Notes: a model not told the origin generated them from the letters alone. A stretch of 64,000 nt of DNA from Halopenitus malekzadehii (GCF_900108505.1 NZ_FNWU01000003.1:186001-250000), one strand, 5' to 3'. Counted from the first letter of the stretch, positions 24,299-34,023 are shown. Program-made: numbers and translations.

Positions 24299-26104
24299 CT
24301 ACTCGAGCGCGTCCAGCCGGAACTCGAAGGCCGCCACCGGCAGCTCCATATCGTGCTCGACGAGCACGGCGGGGTGAACCTCGCCGATCACGCCGACGGT
24401 CTCGCCGTCGATCTCGATCGCGGCGGTGCGTCCGTCGATGAAGGTCGGATGGTCGGTCGGCGGCGTCGCGAGGTCGACGTCGAAGTCACGGCAGACCGCC
24501 TGCAGCCGGGCCTTCGCGTCCTCGTAGCTCGCGTCGGTCCGGGCGAGGACGGCCGCGACCGTCCGACGTTCGGCGACGTTCGTGTTCTCGGTCTCGTCGC
24601 GCTCGGCGGCCAGCCCGATCTCCGCGAGGTCCTGGGGGTACGCCCGGTGAGTGTTCCGCTCAAGGACCATCAACAGCGAGGGGAGCGCCCACGTGCGCAG
24701 CTGCGTGTAGTCCTCGCTGTAGGGTTCGGTGATCTCGACGGGCTCGCCGCCCCCGGCGACGTCGGTCCCGGGATCGACGCGCAGCCGGTCGTAGTTCTCC
24801 GGGCCGCTTATCATGTGGAAGTTGAGCAGGTCCTCGAAGCCGAGCCCGACGAGGCCGTCGCGGGCCGCGTCCTCGAGTCGCGACCGGTCGTGACGGCCGC
24901 CGACGGTCCCGACGTCGGGATAGCGCGGTTCGAGGTCGTTGAACCCGTAGGCGCGCCCGACGTCGTCCACGAGGTCGTAGGGGTGGAGCACGTCGACGCG
25001 GTACGGCGGGACCTCGACGTCGTAGACGACGTCCTCGCCCAGCGAGTAGGTCGCATCGAGCCCGGAGCGCTCGAAGAGGTCGACGACCTCGTCGGGCTTG
25101 AACGAGACGCCGATCGTCGACTCGATGCGGTCGTGGGAGACCGACTTCTCGGTCACATCGAGGTCGGGCCGGACGAGCGTCCGGCCGGCGCTCGGGTGGG
25201 ATGCGGTCGATGAGTCGCTCCCGCCGGCGATCGGCTCGACGTCGGCGGCGCCGTCAGCACCGGCTCCGCCGTCAGCGTCGCCGTCCGGATACGCGATCTC
25301 GACGTCCTCGATCGTGGCGCCACGGGCGGAGAGCGCGTAACAGACGATCGCGAGCATCCGGTCGATCGTCCACTGGTCGGTTCCCGTCATCTCGACGAGC
25401 AGCTCGCGGCTGCCCGTGGTCACCTCGGTCCGGCGCCCATTGATGACCGGCGGGAACGAGAAGAGCCCGAGGTCGTCGTAGATGGCCGGATAGCGGTCGT
25501 ACTCCGCGACGAGGTCGGCGTAAGTGCGGCCGGTGTCGTGGTTCTCGAGCACGTCCGCTGGAGTCATCTCGGCGTCCGAATCGAGCGGGACGAACGTGTC
25601 ACCCTCAGGGTCGACCCCGCGGTAGGTGATCGCGTTGCCGTCGCCGTCACTCTCCGCGTTGCCCTTGAGCATCGCGAGGTCGTGGATGCCGATCGCGCCC
25701 TTGGCGCGCTTGCGGCCCATCGTCGCGTGCAGCTTCTCCTGGAGCTGGATGAGCGAGTCGAGCGCGTCGTCGTCAAGATCCACGCCGCGAACGACCGCGC
25801 CGGTGACGTACGGGCGCTCGTCGGGGACCGAGTCCGCGACCTCGATCGTCCAGTCGGCGTCGTTGGTGTCGGGAACGTGGACGCCACGGGCGTCGCCGTA
25901 GTGGTAGCGCAGCGATCGGGCGATCCCCTCGACCGAGAGCCGGTCCAAGCGGTCCGGCGCGAACTCGAGCTGGAGGTCGCCGTCCTCCGTCTCGCCCTCG
26001 AACTCCAGTCCGAGCGCGAACAGGTCGTCGATGAACTCCTCGTCGGTCTTCTCGTGGCCGGTCAGCTCGCGCAGCTCGTCGGGGTCGACGTCGACGACGG
26101 GCAT
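24299..26104 (-). CDS. pheT: Phenylalanine-tRNA ligase beta subunit
   Basis: A 601-residue beta subunit of the heterotetrameric class II PheRS, of the short archaeal/eukaryotic type without the bacterial N-terminal EMAP and C-terminal ferredoxin-fold domains. The editing B3/B4 domain is in the first 350 residues (ATMGRKRAKGAIGIHDLAM) and the B5 domain near 300-380 (VPPYRVDVLHPYDLVDDVGRAYG). A catalytic-like core follows. A Gly/Ala/Asp-rich insertion of about 35 residues sits near 285-310. Its ATG overlaps the pheS stop by one base (TAATG), so expression is coupled. Confidence 0.95.
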   Translation of the reverse strand: MPVVDVDPDELRELTGHEKTDEEFIDDLFALGLEFEGETEDGDLQLEFAPDRLDRLSVEGIARSLRYHYGDARGVHVPDTNDADWTIEVADSVPDERPYVTGAVVRGVDLDDDALDSLIQLQEKLHATMGRKRAKGAIGIHDLAMLKGNAESDGDGNAITYRGVDPEGDTFVPLDSDAEMTPADVLENHDTGRTYADLVAEYDRYPAIYDDLGLFSFPPVINGRRTEVTTGSRELLVEMTGTDQWTIDRMLAIVCYALSARGATIEDVEIAYPDGDADGGAGADGAADVEPIAGGSDSSTASHPSAGRTLVRPDLDVTEKSVSHDRIESTIGVSFKPDEVVDLFERSGLDATYSLGEDVVYDVEVPPYRVDVLHPYDLVDDVGRAYGFNDLEPRYPDVGTVGGRHDRSRLEDAARDGLVGLGFEDLLNFHMISGPENYDRLRVDPGTDVAGGGEPVEITEPYSEDYTQLRTWALPSLLMVLERNTHRAYPQDLAEIGLAAERDETENTNVAERRTVAAVLARTDASYEDAKARLQAVCRDFDVDLATPPTDHPTFIDGRTAAIEIDGETVGVIGEVHPAVLVEHDMELPVAAFEFRLDALE

Positions 26105-27672
26105 TACCGCACCACCTCCGTCTCCCGCAGCAGTTCCAGATCACACAGCGTCCCGTGCACGTCGCGGATGTCGTCGAAGCCGTACATCAACATTAAGAGT
26201 CGCTCCAGGGCGAGTCCCCACGCCATCACGTCGCACTCGACGCCGAGCGGGCCGAGCACCTCCTGGCGGAACAGTCCCGAGTTGCCGATCTCGATGAGCT
26301 CGTCCGTCTCGGGGTGACGGCCGAACAGCTCGAAGGACGGTTCCGTGTAGGGGTTGTAGTGCGGTTTGAACTGTACGTCGGTGATCCCGAACTGCCGGTA
26401 GAACTCCTCGAAGGTACCCATCAGGTCCCGCACCGAGAGGTCCTCGGCCATCACCCAGCCCTCGATCTGGAAGAACTCGAGCAGGTGGGTCGGGTCGAGG
26501 GTGTCGTTGCGGTAGACCTTCTCGACCGAGAAGAACCGTTGTGGCGGTTCCAGGTCGCCGAGCGCGAACCCGGAGAGGTGCCGCATCGACAGCGAGGTGG
26601 TGTGGCCGCGCAGGTCGATCGCCCGCGCGACGTCCTCGGTCCACGGCGAGTGGTAGCCGTCGCCGTCCTCGCCCCAGCCCTCCCGATGGGCGCGCTCGAC
26701 CCGGTCGAGCAGCCCCGGCGGAATCGACTCCATCGGCGGGAGATCGAGCGCGAACTGGTCCCAGTGGGTCCGCGCGGGGTGGTCCTGGGGCATGAACAGG
26801 CAGTCGTTGATCCAGAACTCCGAATCCGCGTGGGGGCCATCCATCTCCCGAAAGCCCATCCCGACGAGGACGTCCTTCACGCGGTCGGCGGTCTGCCGGA
26901 GGATGTGTTTGCGCCCGCCGGTCGCAGTCTCGGCGTCCGCCTCGACGTTGTACTCGGCGAACTCCACGTCCCGCCACTCCCCGCTCGTGAGCAGCTCGGG
27001 CGTGAGCCGGTCGACCGTCTCGGCCGTCTCGATCCCCTCCATCAGGGCGGTCACGCCGTCCTCCGAGAGCGTGACCGAGCGCACGGTCGACTCGCTTCGC
27101 TCGATGAGTCCGCGGCGCTCCAGGCGCTCGAGGACGTCGGCGTCGATCGATTCTGGTGGTTCGATGGAGGCGTCCCGGTCGGGCGCCGTCTCGCCGGGGT
27201 CCGCCGTCACGTCGGGAGCCGCCGCGGCGATCGCTTCGAGCGCGAGCGCCTCGGGGTCGTCCGCGGGATCGACGTCGGGGTCGGCGGTGATCTCGCCGGA
27301 CTCGATGGTCCCGTAGCCCTTGCGGGCGTAGTTCGAGAGGGCGATGTCGACGGCGCCACCCTCGAGGTCGGCTCCGCCGATGACCTCGCCCATCGACTGG
27401 GGCGCGTCGTCGGCGCCGGCGTCGAGGGCCGCCCGGTGGAGTCGGATCTCCGGCAGATCCGTTTCGACGTACTCGCGGCCCTCGTCGGTGATCGCCACCG
27501 AGACCTGCTCGGCCTCGCTGACCGTGAGCAACCCCTCGTCCGCGAGCTCGAAGGCGACCCGCGTGACGGTCTCGGGTTTCTCGTCGATCTCGGCCGCGAG
27601 ATCGTCGATCGGTCGGTCGTCGGTCGCGCTCGCGGCCTCGAGGACCGCGAGTTGGGCTTCCGTGAGTCGCAT
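26104..27672 (-). CDS. pheS: Phenylalanine-tRNA ligase alpha subunit
   Basis: A 522-residue catalytic alpha subunit of PheRS. The first 250 residues are DNA-binding-fold winged-helix modules typical of archaeal and eukaryotic PheS. Class II motif 2 is near LLEFFQIEGWVMAE and motif 3 in WGLALERLLMLMYGFDDIRD at the C-terminus. The Phe-binding signature FKPHYNPYTEPSFEL is clear. The frame is open upstream to 27810, but the family N-terminus MRLTEAQLAVLEAAS begins at 27672, which I take as the start. It is coupled to pheT by a one-base overlap. Confidence 0.95.
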   Translation of the reverse strand: MRLTEAQLAVLEAASATDDRPIDDLAAEIDEKPETVTRVAFELADEGLLTVSEAEQVSVAITDEGREYVETDLPEIRLHRAALDAGADDAPQSMGEVIGGADLEGGAVDIALSNYARKGYGTIESGEITADPDVDPADDPEALALEAIAAAAPDVTADPGETAPDRDASIEPPESIDADVLERLERRGLIERSESTVRSVTLSEDGVTALMEGIETAETVDRLTPELLTSGEWRDVEFAEYNVEADAETATGGRKHILRQTADRVKDVLVGMGFREMDGPHADSEFWINDCLFMPQDHPARTHWDQFALDLPPMESIPPGLLDRVERAHREGWGEDGDGYHSPWTEDVARAIDLRGHTTSLSMRHLSGFALGDLEPPQRFFSVEKVYRNDTLDPTHLLEFFQIEGWVMAEDLSVRDLMGTFEEFYRQFGITDVQFKPHYNPYTEPSFELFGRHPETDELIEIGNSGLFRQEVLGPLGVECDVMAWGLALERLLMLMYGFDDIRDVHGTLCDLELLRETEVVR

Positions 27673-28085
27673 ATGGTGGATGTATCGTGTGGGTCGGCGT
27701 CGTCTCTCGTGCGTACGTTCGGCGGCGTGAGGGTCGTAAGCGTTCCGTGTTCGGTCGGCCGCCGCGATCGTTTCAGCCGGAGGGGCCGAACGAACCGGGG
27801 TCGCGAACACGGTGCGCGCGGTTTCACCGCCTCGCTGCGGGACGTCCCACAGCAGGGCGGATCCGCCACGCGCGAGTCAGCGAAAACCGAACTCGAACCC
27901 GAAGCCGGCGCGGTCACGGGCGATCCGAACGGTGGCGGGTTCGAGTGCCATATCCGGGAGTGCGGTCGGCGACGATATATGCGTTGTGCGTCGTCCCGGA
28001 AACGGTGGCAGCCACCTCCGGGAACCGACCAGCAGTATCCCGCAGGAACCGACCCGCTTAATCCCGGGCCGTCCAACGCGGAGGT
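27673..28085. other. 413-bp intergenic region between divergent pheS and hisA
   Basis: Contains the promoters of two divergent genes and no supported gene. A TATA-like CTTAAT (28057-28062) lies 27 nt before the hisA ATG. A further TATA-like string (CGATATATGC, near 27973) has no matching gene. The rest is GC-rich; a TTCGAG string near 27940 resembles a tRNA T-loop, but no paired stems support a tRNA. Confidence 0.55.
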
Positions 28086-28907
28086 ATGAGCGAGCGCGAC
28101 GACGAGGGCGACCGCGGGACCGAATCCGGAGCCGAAACTGGCACCGAATCCAAGGCCGGGACGTTCACCGACGGCTTCGAGGTGATCCCGGCGGTCGACG
28201 TCCAGGACGGCGAGGTCGTCCAACTCGTCCAGGGCGAGCGCGGGACGGGGAAACGGTACGGCGACCCGGTTGCGGCGGCCGAGCGCTGGATCGACGAGGG
28301 CGCGGAGACGCTGCATCTCGTGGATCTGGACGGCGCCTTCGAGGGGGAGCGCGTCAACGCCCCTGCGTTCGAGGCGATCGTCGACGCGGTCGGCGACGAC
28401 GTCGCCCTCCAGCTCGGCGGGGGGATCCGGACCGCCGAGGACGCGCGCACGCTGCTCGATCTGGGGATCGACCGCGTGATCCTGGGCACCGCGGCCATCG
28501 AGGATCCCCCGATCGTGGAGGTCATCTCCGAGACGCATCCCGGGACGGTCGTGGTGAGCCTCGACGCGAAGGACGGCGAGGTCGTCGTCTCGGGATGGAC
28601 CGAGTCGACCGGCCTCGACCCCGCCGAGGCGGCGGCGCGCTACGAGTCGCTGGGCGCGGGCGCGATCCTCTTTACGAACGTCGACGTCGAGGGACAGCTC
28701 GAGGGGATCGACCGCGAGGCCGTCGAGGCAGTCGTGGAGGCGGTCGACGTCCCCGTGATCGCCTCCGGCGGGGTGGCGAACCTCGACGACGTGGTCGCGC
28801 TCCGGGAGGCGGGGGCGGCCGCAGTCGTGATCGGCACGGCGCTGTACGAGGGATCGTTCACGCTCCGGGAGGCACAGGGAGCCGCGGCCGGCGACGGCAC
28901 GAAGTGA
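28086..28907 (+). CDS. hisA: ProFAR isomerase HisA
   Basis: A 273-residue TIM-barrel isomerase of histidine synthesis that converts the aminoaldose ProFAR to the ketose PRFAR. The N-terminal catalytic Asp is in VIPAVDVQDGEVVQL; phosphate-binding loops are LQLGGGIRTAEDA and the C-terminal VIASGGVANLDDV. The second-half catalytic region is VVSLDAKDGEVVVSGW. The first 28 residues are a Gly/Glu/Thr-rich tail absent from most HisA proteins, probably a halophilic extension or a sign that translation starts later. The gene stands alone, not in a his operon. Confidence 0.93.
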   Translation: MSERDDEGDRGTESGAETGTESKAGTFTDGFEVIPAVDVQDGEVVQLVQGERGTGKRYGDPVAAAERWIDEGAETLHLVDLDGAFEGERVNAPAFEAIVDAVGDDVALQLGGGIRTAEDARTLLDLGIDRVILGTAAIEDPPIVEVISETHPGTVVVSLDAKDGEVVVSGWTESTGLDPAEAAARYESLGAGAILFTNVDVEGQLEGIDREAVEAVVEAVDVPVIASGGVANLDDVVALREAGAAAVVIGTALYEGSFTLREAQGAAAGDGTK

Positions 28908-28943
28908 GCGACGCGGTCGGGCACCCGGAGCGGACTTGAGAGT

Positions 28944-28997
28944 GAGCGTTACTCCTCGGCCGACTGCACCCCGGAGCGTTACTCCTCGGCCGACTGC
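28944..28997 (-). repeat. 24-bp direct repeat duplicating the 3' end of the stress-protein gene
   Basis: The 24-bp string GAGCGTTACTCCTCGGCCGA plus CTGC occurs at 28944-28967 and 28974-28997, period 30. The second copy spans the stop and last codons of the minus-strand Usp gene; the first lies just beyond it. The pattern is the same as at the end of serA. Confidence 0.9.
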
Positions 28998-29752
28998 TCC
29001 TCGGCGGGGCGCTCGCGTTGGACGACGAACACCGGCCCGAGAAACCGCTCGGCGACCTGCTCGGCGGGCATTCCGAAGAGGAACGTCGTGACCGACGGGT
29101 CCGTTTCGCCCATCACGACCGCGTCGTGATCGGCGGCATGACGAGCGATCGCATCGAGCGGCGCGTCCGGGTGTTCAAGGATCGTGTCGATCGACCCCGG
29201 GCTGACGCCGCGATCGACGAGCGCGTTTGCGGTCGATTCCAAAAGCGCCTCGCCGTCGGTATCCGCCTCGTCGTCATCGAGCGCGTGGTACAACGTGATC
29301 GTCGCGTCGGTCGTCGCGAACAGGCCGGCGGCCAGGCGGGTGTTTCGGTCGAGTCCGACGTCGCCCCGAACGGCGAGCAGCACCGACTCGGGTGCGTCGG
29401 TGCCGTTGGGAACGAGTACCGCGAGACAGTCGTGTTCGTAGATCAGCCGGTCGATCGTCGCCTGCGCCTCGTGTGTGAAGACGAGGCGGACGTCGACCGT
29501 GGCGCCCGCGTCGGAAAGCGCCGCCGCGAACTCCTCGAGTTTAGCCATCGCACGCTCGCCGAACTGCTCGCGGGCCTGGTCGGCCGCGGTCTGGTCGGGA
29601 ATGACGTGGTAGCCGGCGAGCACGACGTGTGCGTCCGCGAGCAGGTCCGCGATCCCGGTCGGCAGCGACTCGCCCTCGAGAACCCGGATCGGATAGAGGA
29701 CGGTCGGACGGTTCGGCGCGTCGGTCGTGGATGTGGGATCGGTGTCAGTCAT
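28979..29752 (-). CDS. Universal stress protein UspA family
   Basis: A 257-residue UspA-family protein of alpha/beta nucleotide-binding fold. The first half starts PTVLYPIRVLEGESLPTGIADL, and the C-terminal end GEVDP-like segment (VVMGETDPSVTTFLFGMPAEQVAERFLGP) has the family position of the G-x2-G-x9-G(S/T) ATP loop, though its glycines are partly replaced. It is separated by 3 nt from the upstream amino-acid permease gene, a common haloarchaeal pairing in which a Usp protein accompanies an APC transporter and may regulate it. The 3' end is duplicated. Confidence 0.85.
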   Translation of the reverse strand: MTDTDPTSTTDAPNRPTVLYPIRVLEGESLPTGIADLLADAHVVLAGYHVIPDQTAADQAREQFGERAMAKLEEFAAALSDAGATVDVRLVFTHEAQATIDRLIYEHDCLAVLVPNGTDAPESVLLAVRGDVGLDRNTRLAAGLFATTDATITLYHALDDDEADTDGEALLESTANALVDRGVSPGSIDTILEHPDAPLDAIARHAADHDAVVMGETDPSVTTFLFGMPAEQVAERFLGPVFVVQRERPAEEQSAEE

Positions 29753-29755
29753 GGA

Positions 29756-31162
29756 TTAGAACGCTCCCTTGAGTGCGACGTCGGTGGCGTAGTATCGGTA
29801 CCAGGCGTAGGCGGCGATCATCACGGCGGCGCCGACGCCGATCGACGCCGGCTGCATGAACGCGATGAGCGAGAGGCTCGCGAGCGCGCCGAGACCGGCG
29901 ACGAGGTATCCCGCAGGACAGCGGAACGAGGGGGTGTACCACTCGGGCGACTCGCGTCGAAGCTGTATCAGGGCGACGCAGACGAGTCCGTACATCACGA
30001 GATGGAGCACGGAGGCGACCTCCGCGAGCAGCTCCACCTGGCCGGTCGCCGTGAGCACGACGATCGGACCCCCAGCCAGCCCGAGGGCGACGTGTGGCGT
30101 GCCGTACCGGAGGTTGAGGCGGCTGGCGGACGCGGGGAGGAGGTCGTCGCGGCTCACGGCGTAGACCGCACGGGAGGCGCTGAGGATGGAGGCGTTCGCG
30201 CTCGAGAACGTGGCGAGCAGCCCGGCGACGACGATCGCGAGGGCGCCCGGCAGGCCGACGAAGGCGCGAGCGACCTCGACCATCGCGGTTTCGCCGAACT
30301 CGCCGAGCCGGACGCTCCCGAACGCGCTGGTCGCCACGAAGATCGTGACGACGTAGAACACGCCGACGACGAGCACCGATCCGACCATCGCCAGCGGCAG
30401 GTTTCGGCTCGGGTTCGTGATGTCGCCGGCCACGGTCGCCACCTGCGCGAAGCCGAGATACGAGGTGAACACGAGCGCGGCGGTCTGCAACACCGGCATC
30501 ATTCCGCCGGGCGGGAGGAACCGCTCCGGAGTCGATTCCGTGCCGAACACGCCGAGCGCGTCGAGGCTCCCGTAGCTCAGGAACAGCGTGAGGATGACGA
30601 GCAAGACGATCACGATCGCGTTCTGCAGCGACGCCGTGTTCTCGGTGCCGAAGACGCTGAGGACGGTGAGCGCGACGCCGAAGGCGATCCCCAACGGCAC
30701 TGCCGGATCCACCGGTAGGGCGATCCCCGCCTCGGCGAACACCTGGCCGGCGTAGCTGCCGAGCCCGACGAGATAGAACGCGGCCGCGAACACGAGCCCG
30801 AGCCAGAGGCCGATGCCGATGACCGCGCCGGGACCGGTGCCGAGTCCCCGAGAGATGAAGAAGTACCCGCCGCCGCTGCGGGGCATCGCGGTCGCCAGTT
30901 CCGACAGCGGGAGCGCGACCAACAGCGCGACGACCGCCCCGATCGCGAACGAGAGCGATGCGGCCGGCCCCGCGTTCTCCGCGGCGAGCCCCGGAAACAC
31001 GAAGATTCCCGCACCGATCATCGTCCCGATGCCGATCGCGAGCCCGCCGACGAGCCCGATCGTCCGTTCGAGCTCACCCTCGCCTCGATCGCGGTCGTGT
31101 TCGACGACGGGCTCGGAGGAGTCAGTCGGTGGCGTCCCTTCGAGGACGTCATCGCGTCCCAT
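29756..31162 (-). CDS. APC family amino acid permease
   Basis: A 468-residue permease of the amino acid-polyamine-organocation superfamily with 12 predicted membrane helices. The helix 1 signature [20 protein letters not shown] (about residues 38-57) contains the unwound G-A-G substrate site. Conserved [19 protein letters not shown] follows helix 3, and the loop after helix 8 has [21 protein letters not shown]. The substrate is not deducible. A TATA-like element lies about 27 nt before the chosen ATG; the frame is open further upstream but into the divergent hisB region. It is cotranscribed with the Usp gene. Confidence 0.92.
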   Translation of the reverse strand: MGRDDVLEGTPPTDSSEPVVEHDRDRGEGELERTIGLVGGLAIGIGTMIGAGIFVFPGLAAENAGPAASLSFAIGAVVALLVALPLSELATAMPRSGGGYFFISRGLGTGPGAVIGIGLWLGLVFAAAFYLVGLGSYAGQVFAEAGIALPVDPAVPLGIAFGVALTVLSVFGTENTASLQNAIVIVLLVILTLFLSYGSLDALGVFGTESTPERFLPPGGMMPVLQTAALVFTSYLGFAQVATVAGDITNPSRNLPLAMVGSVLVVGVFYVVTIFVATSAFGSVRLGEFGETAMVEVARAFVGLPGALAIVVAGLLATFSSANASILSASRAVYAVSRDDLLPASASRLNLRYGTPHVALGLAGGPIVVLTATGQVELLAEVASVLHLVMYGLVCVALIQLRRESPEWYTPSFRCPAGYLVAGLGALASLSLIAFMQPASIGVGAAVMIAAYAWYRYYATDVALKGAF

Positions 31163-31273
31163 ACGCGTGGATCGGGGGTGTATCGGAAATAGCCACCGCC
31201 AAAGTGACCGAATCGAACGGTCCACGAGCGGCTCGCCCGCAATCCCCTTAAGAGTCGCCCGCGAGTGGCCGGT

Positions 31274-31888
31274 ATGAGCGACCCGAGCGAATCGGACGGC
31301 ACCGACCGCAGTGCGGCCGTCTCGCGGGCGACGGCGGAGACGGAGATCGATCTCACGCTGGCGCTCGACGGGGACGGGGACGGCGAGATCGACACCGGGA
31401 TCGGCTTCTTCGACCACATGCTGACGGCCTTCGCCACGCACGGGCTGTTCGACCTGACCGTCCGGTGTGACGGGGACACCCACATCGACGACCACCACAC
31501 CGTCGAGGACGTGGCGATCTGTCTGGGCGAGGCGTTCGCGGAGGCGCTGGGCGATAAGCGCGGGATCCGCCGATACGCCGACCGTCGCGTCCCGCTCGAC
31601 GAGGCGGTCGCGTCCGTGGTCGTCGACGTCTCTGGGCGACCCCACTACGAGTTCACGGGTGAGTTCTCCCAGGAGTCGATCGGGGGATTCACGAGCGTGA
31701 TGGCGGACCACTTCGCGATGTCGCTTGCCCACAACGCCGGCCTGACGCTGCACGCCGAGGTCGTCCGCGGCGAGAACGCCCACCACGAGGTCGAGGCGCT
31801 GTTCAAGGCGCTCGCGCGCACGCTCGACGACGCGACCCGGATCGACGAGCGGCGCTCGGACACCCCGAGCACGAAGGGCGACTTATAA
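31274..31888 (+). CDS. hisB: Imidazoleglycerol-phosphate dehydratase
   Basis: A 204-residue monofunctional HisB, the manganese enzyme making imidazole acetol phosphate in histidine synthesis. Metal-binding motifs are [14 protein letters not shown] (about residues 74-87) and its duplicate [13 protein letters not shown] (about 167-179). [17 protein letters not shown] and [16 protein letters not shown] are also diagnostic. A CTTAAG element about 25 nt upstream supports the ATG at 31274 and not the GTG at 31265. The next gene starts 3 nt after its stop. Confidence 0.95.
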   Translation: MSDPSESDGTDRSAAVSRATAETEIDLTLALDGDGDGEIDTGIGFFDHMLTAFATHGLFDLTVRCDGDTHIDDHHTVEDVAICLGEAFAEALGDKRGIRRYADRRVPLDEAVASVVVDVSGRPHYEFTGEFSQESIGGFTSVMADHFAMSLAHNAGLTLHAEVVRGENAHHEVEALFKALARTLDDATRIDERRSDTPSTKGDL

Positions 31889-31891
31889 GCG

Positions 31892-32392
31892 ATGTTCGAC
31901 GAGATCCTGGGCAAGTTCGAGGGGTCGCCGAGCCAGCAGGCGGTGATCCGCCTGCTCTTGGAGCGCGGGTTCTCCGTCAACGAGGACGGGCGCGTGGTCT
32001 CGGGCGGGATCGAGATCCCCTACACCGGGATCGCGCGCGAGCTGGACGTGGACCGCCGCGTCGTCGACTCGACGACCGACACGATCCGAGAAGATCCGGA
32101 GCTGCGCCGGATCTTCGCGAACATCTCCTCGATCCCGAGCCTGATGGATCTCGCGCCGGTGCTCGAGTTGACCGTTCTCACGGTCGAAGTGGCCGCAGCG
32201 GACGAATCCGGCATCGTCGCCGAGGTGACCGGACTCATCGCCGACCACGAACTCACGATCCGACAGGTCATCAGCGACGATCCGGAGTTCGCCGCCGACC
32301 CGAAGCTCTACGTGATCCTCGACGACGACGTGCCGGGCGAACTACTCGTGGCCATCCGGGAACTTCCCTACGTACGCCGCGTCGAGTTCTGA
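31892..32392 (+). CDS. HTH plus ACT domain regulator
   Basis: A 166-residue protein. The N-terminal 80 residues look like a winged helix (QQAVIRLLLERGFSVNEDG, then YTGIARELDVDRRVVDSTTD). The C-terminal half is an ACT-like amino-acid-binding domain (LTVLTVEVAAADESGIVAEVTGLIADHELTIRQV). ACT domains usually bind an amino acid to control synthesis enzymes or transcription. Being 3 nt after hisB makes control of histidine or general amino-acid metabolism a reasonable inference. It is conserved in haloarchaea in my recollection, without an established name. Confidence 0.78.
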   Translation: MFDEILGKFEGSPSQQAVIRLLLERGFSVNEDGRVVSGGIEIPYTGIARELDVDRRVVDSTTDTIREDPELRRIFANISSIPSLMDLAPVLELTVLTVEVAAADESGIVAEVTGLIADHELTIRQVISDDPEFAADPKLYVILDDDVPGELLVAIRELPYVRRVEF

Positions 32393-32482
32393 GCCGACGA
32401 GGACGGGAATCACATCGCGAATACGGAACCCGCGCGAACACACGCACGTACCGTCAATACGTCCCACGCCCATATGGACGGT

Positions 32483-32739
32483 ATGAGCACCGAGTACGGC
32501 TGAACCGGCTCCGAACCGTCATCGACGCGCTCGAGTACCCGATCGAACGGGCCGACGCGCGCGAGGAATTGTCCGACGTGACGCTGCTGTACGCCGACGG
32601 GCGGGAGTCGCTGGCCGCGGTCGTCGCCCGGTCGAACGACGACGTCTTCCGGTCGATGGAGGATCTCGAGGCCGCGGTTTTCGGGAACGTTCCGGTTGAA
32701 GCAGTCGGCGAACCGGGGCAGTCGGACGGCGACGCCTAG
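32483..32739 (+). pseudogene. DUF5789-like small protein, apparent frameshift near its start
   Basis: Frame 32497-32739 encodes 80 residues beginning RLNRLRTVIDALEYPIERAD and ending AVGEPGQSDGDA, which matches my memory of haloarchaeal DUF5789 proteins, yet this frame has no ATG, GTG or TTG in the right place. An ATG at 32483 gives MSTEYG and then a stop. Adding one G at 32494 (GAGTACGG to GAGGTACGG) joins the two frames to MSTEVRLNRLRTVIDALEYP, a natural start. So a single-base deletion, real or a sequencing error, disables the gene as written. Codon choice in the frame is typical of host genes. Confidence 0.7.
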
Positions 32740-32891
32740 TACAGCCGATTTCGCGTCCATTTTGCGAGGGGACCTGCCGTCAACCGCCTCGGGGTCAAGC
32801 CCGTGGCATCCGCCTCGCTATTCTGTGAACCAGCAGCGACGATCGTGAGACACCTCCGCATATTTCACTTTCACCCACCTGTTAACGTGGG

Positions 32892-32898
32892 TTTATAT
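32892..32898 (+). promoter_or_regulatory. TATA box that sets the radA start
   Basis: TTTATAT sits about 29 nt before the ATG at 32924. A frame-compatible ATG at 32897 lies inside this element, so the shorter protein starting [11 protein letters not shown] is favoured. Confidence 0.6.
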
Positions 32899-32923
32899 GG
32901 GAGAGCGAACAAGCGGGGTGTAC

Positions 32924-33955
32924 ATGCCCGAAGACGAACTCGAAGACCTCCCAGGCGTCGGCCCCGCGACCGCGGACAAGCTCATTGACACCGGCTACGA
33001 GAGCTACCAGAGCATCGCGGTCGCCAGCCCCGGGGAGCTGTCGAACACCGCCGACATCGGCTCCTCGACCGCCTCGGACATCATCAACGCCGCCCGGGAG
33101 GCCGCCGACGTCGGCGGCTTCGAGACCGGCGCGGCGGTCCTCGAGCGACGCGAGCAGATCGGCAAGCTCTCCTGGCAGATCGACGAGGTCGACGAGCTGC
33201 TCGGCGGCGGCGTCGAGACGCAGTCGATCACGGAAGTCTACGGCGAGTTCGGCGCCGGCAAATCGCAGGTGACCCACCAGCTGGCGGTCAACGTCCAGCT
33301 GCCCCGCGAACACGGCGGGCTCGCCGGCGGCGCCATCTTCGTGGACACCGAGGACACGTTCCGGCCCGAGCGGATCGACGACATGGTTCGTGGCCTCGAC
33401 GACGAGATCCTCGAGGCGGAACTCGAACGGCGCGAGATCGAGGGGACGCCGAACAGCGACGAGGCGCTGGCCGAACTCACCGAGGCGTTCCTCGACCGGA
33501 TCCACGTCGCGAAGGCGTTCAACTCCAACCACCAGATCCTGCTGGCCGAGAAGGCCAAGGAGCTCGCCGGCGAACACGAGGAGAGCGAGTGGCCGATCCG
33601 GCTCGTCTGCGTGGACTCGCTGACCGCCCACTTCCGCGCCGAGTACGTCGGCCGGGGCGAGCTCGCCGAGCGCCAGCAGAAGCTGAACAAACACCTTCAC
33701 GACCTGATGCGGATCGGCGACCTGTACAACACGTCGATCCTCGTCACCAACCAGGTCGCCTCGAACCCCGACTCCTACTTCGGTGACCCGACCCAACCGA
33801 TCGGCGGCAACATCCTCGGCCACACCTCCACCTTCCGGATCTACCTGCGGAAGTCGAAGGGCGACAAGCGGATCGTCCGGCTCGTCGACGCCCCGAACCT
33901 CGCCGACGGCGAGGCCGTGATGCGCGTCCAGGACGCCGGCCTCAAACCGGAATAG
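32924..33955 (+). CDS. radA: DNA repair and recombination protein RadA
   Basis: A 343-residue RecA/Rad51-family recombinase that forms filaments on single-stranded DNA and catalyses strand exchange. An N-terminal helix-hairpin-helix domain ([20 protein letters not shown]) is followed by the ATPase core with Walker [10 protein letters not shown] (about residues 105-113) and Walker [10 protein letters not shown]. The polymerisation motif and L2 region are near the 280s ([14 protein letters not shown]). Unlike some haloarchaeal RadA genes it carries no intein. The length equals that of other haloarchaeal RadA proteins. Confidence 0.97.
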   Translation: MPEDELEDLPGVGPATADKLIDTGYESYQSIAVASPGELSNTADIGSSTASDIINAAREAADVGGFETGAAVLERREQIGKLSWQIDEVDELLGGGVETQSITEVYGEFGAGKSQVTHQLAVNVQLPREHGGLAGGAIFVDTEDTFRPERIDDMVRGLDDEILEAELERREIEGTPNSDEALAELTEAFLDRIHVAKAFNSNHQILLAEKAKELAGEHEESEWPIRLVCVDSLTAHFRAEYVGRGELAERQQKLNKHLHDLMRIGDLYNTSILVTNQVASNPDSYFGDPTQPIGGNILGHTSTFRIYLRKSKGDKRIVRLVDAPNLADGEAVMRVQDAGLKPE

Positions 33956-34023
33956 GCCGGCCCGAGAGGACACGCAGGCGTCGGTTACACACCACTCACG
34001 CGAGTCGACACCATCTGTTGCAA

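Noticed and set aside
27900-27990. Possible tRNA suggested by a GGTTCGAG T-loop-like string
   Set aside because: The flanking bases do not pair to form a T-stem and no acceptor or anticodon arms can be folded.
32410-32760. 116-codon minus-strand frame opposite the DUF5789-like gene
   Set aside because: The plus strand carries the recognisable protein. The minus frame has no family features.
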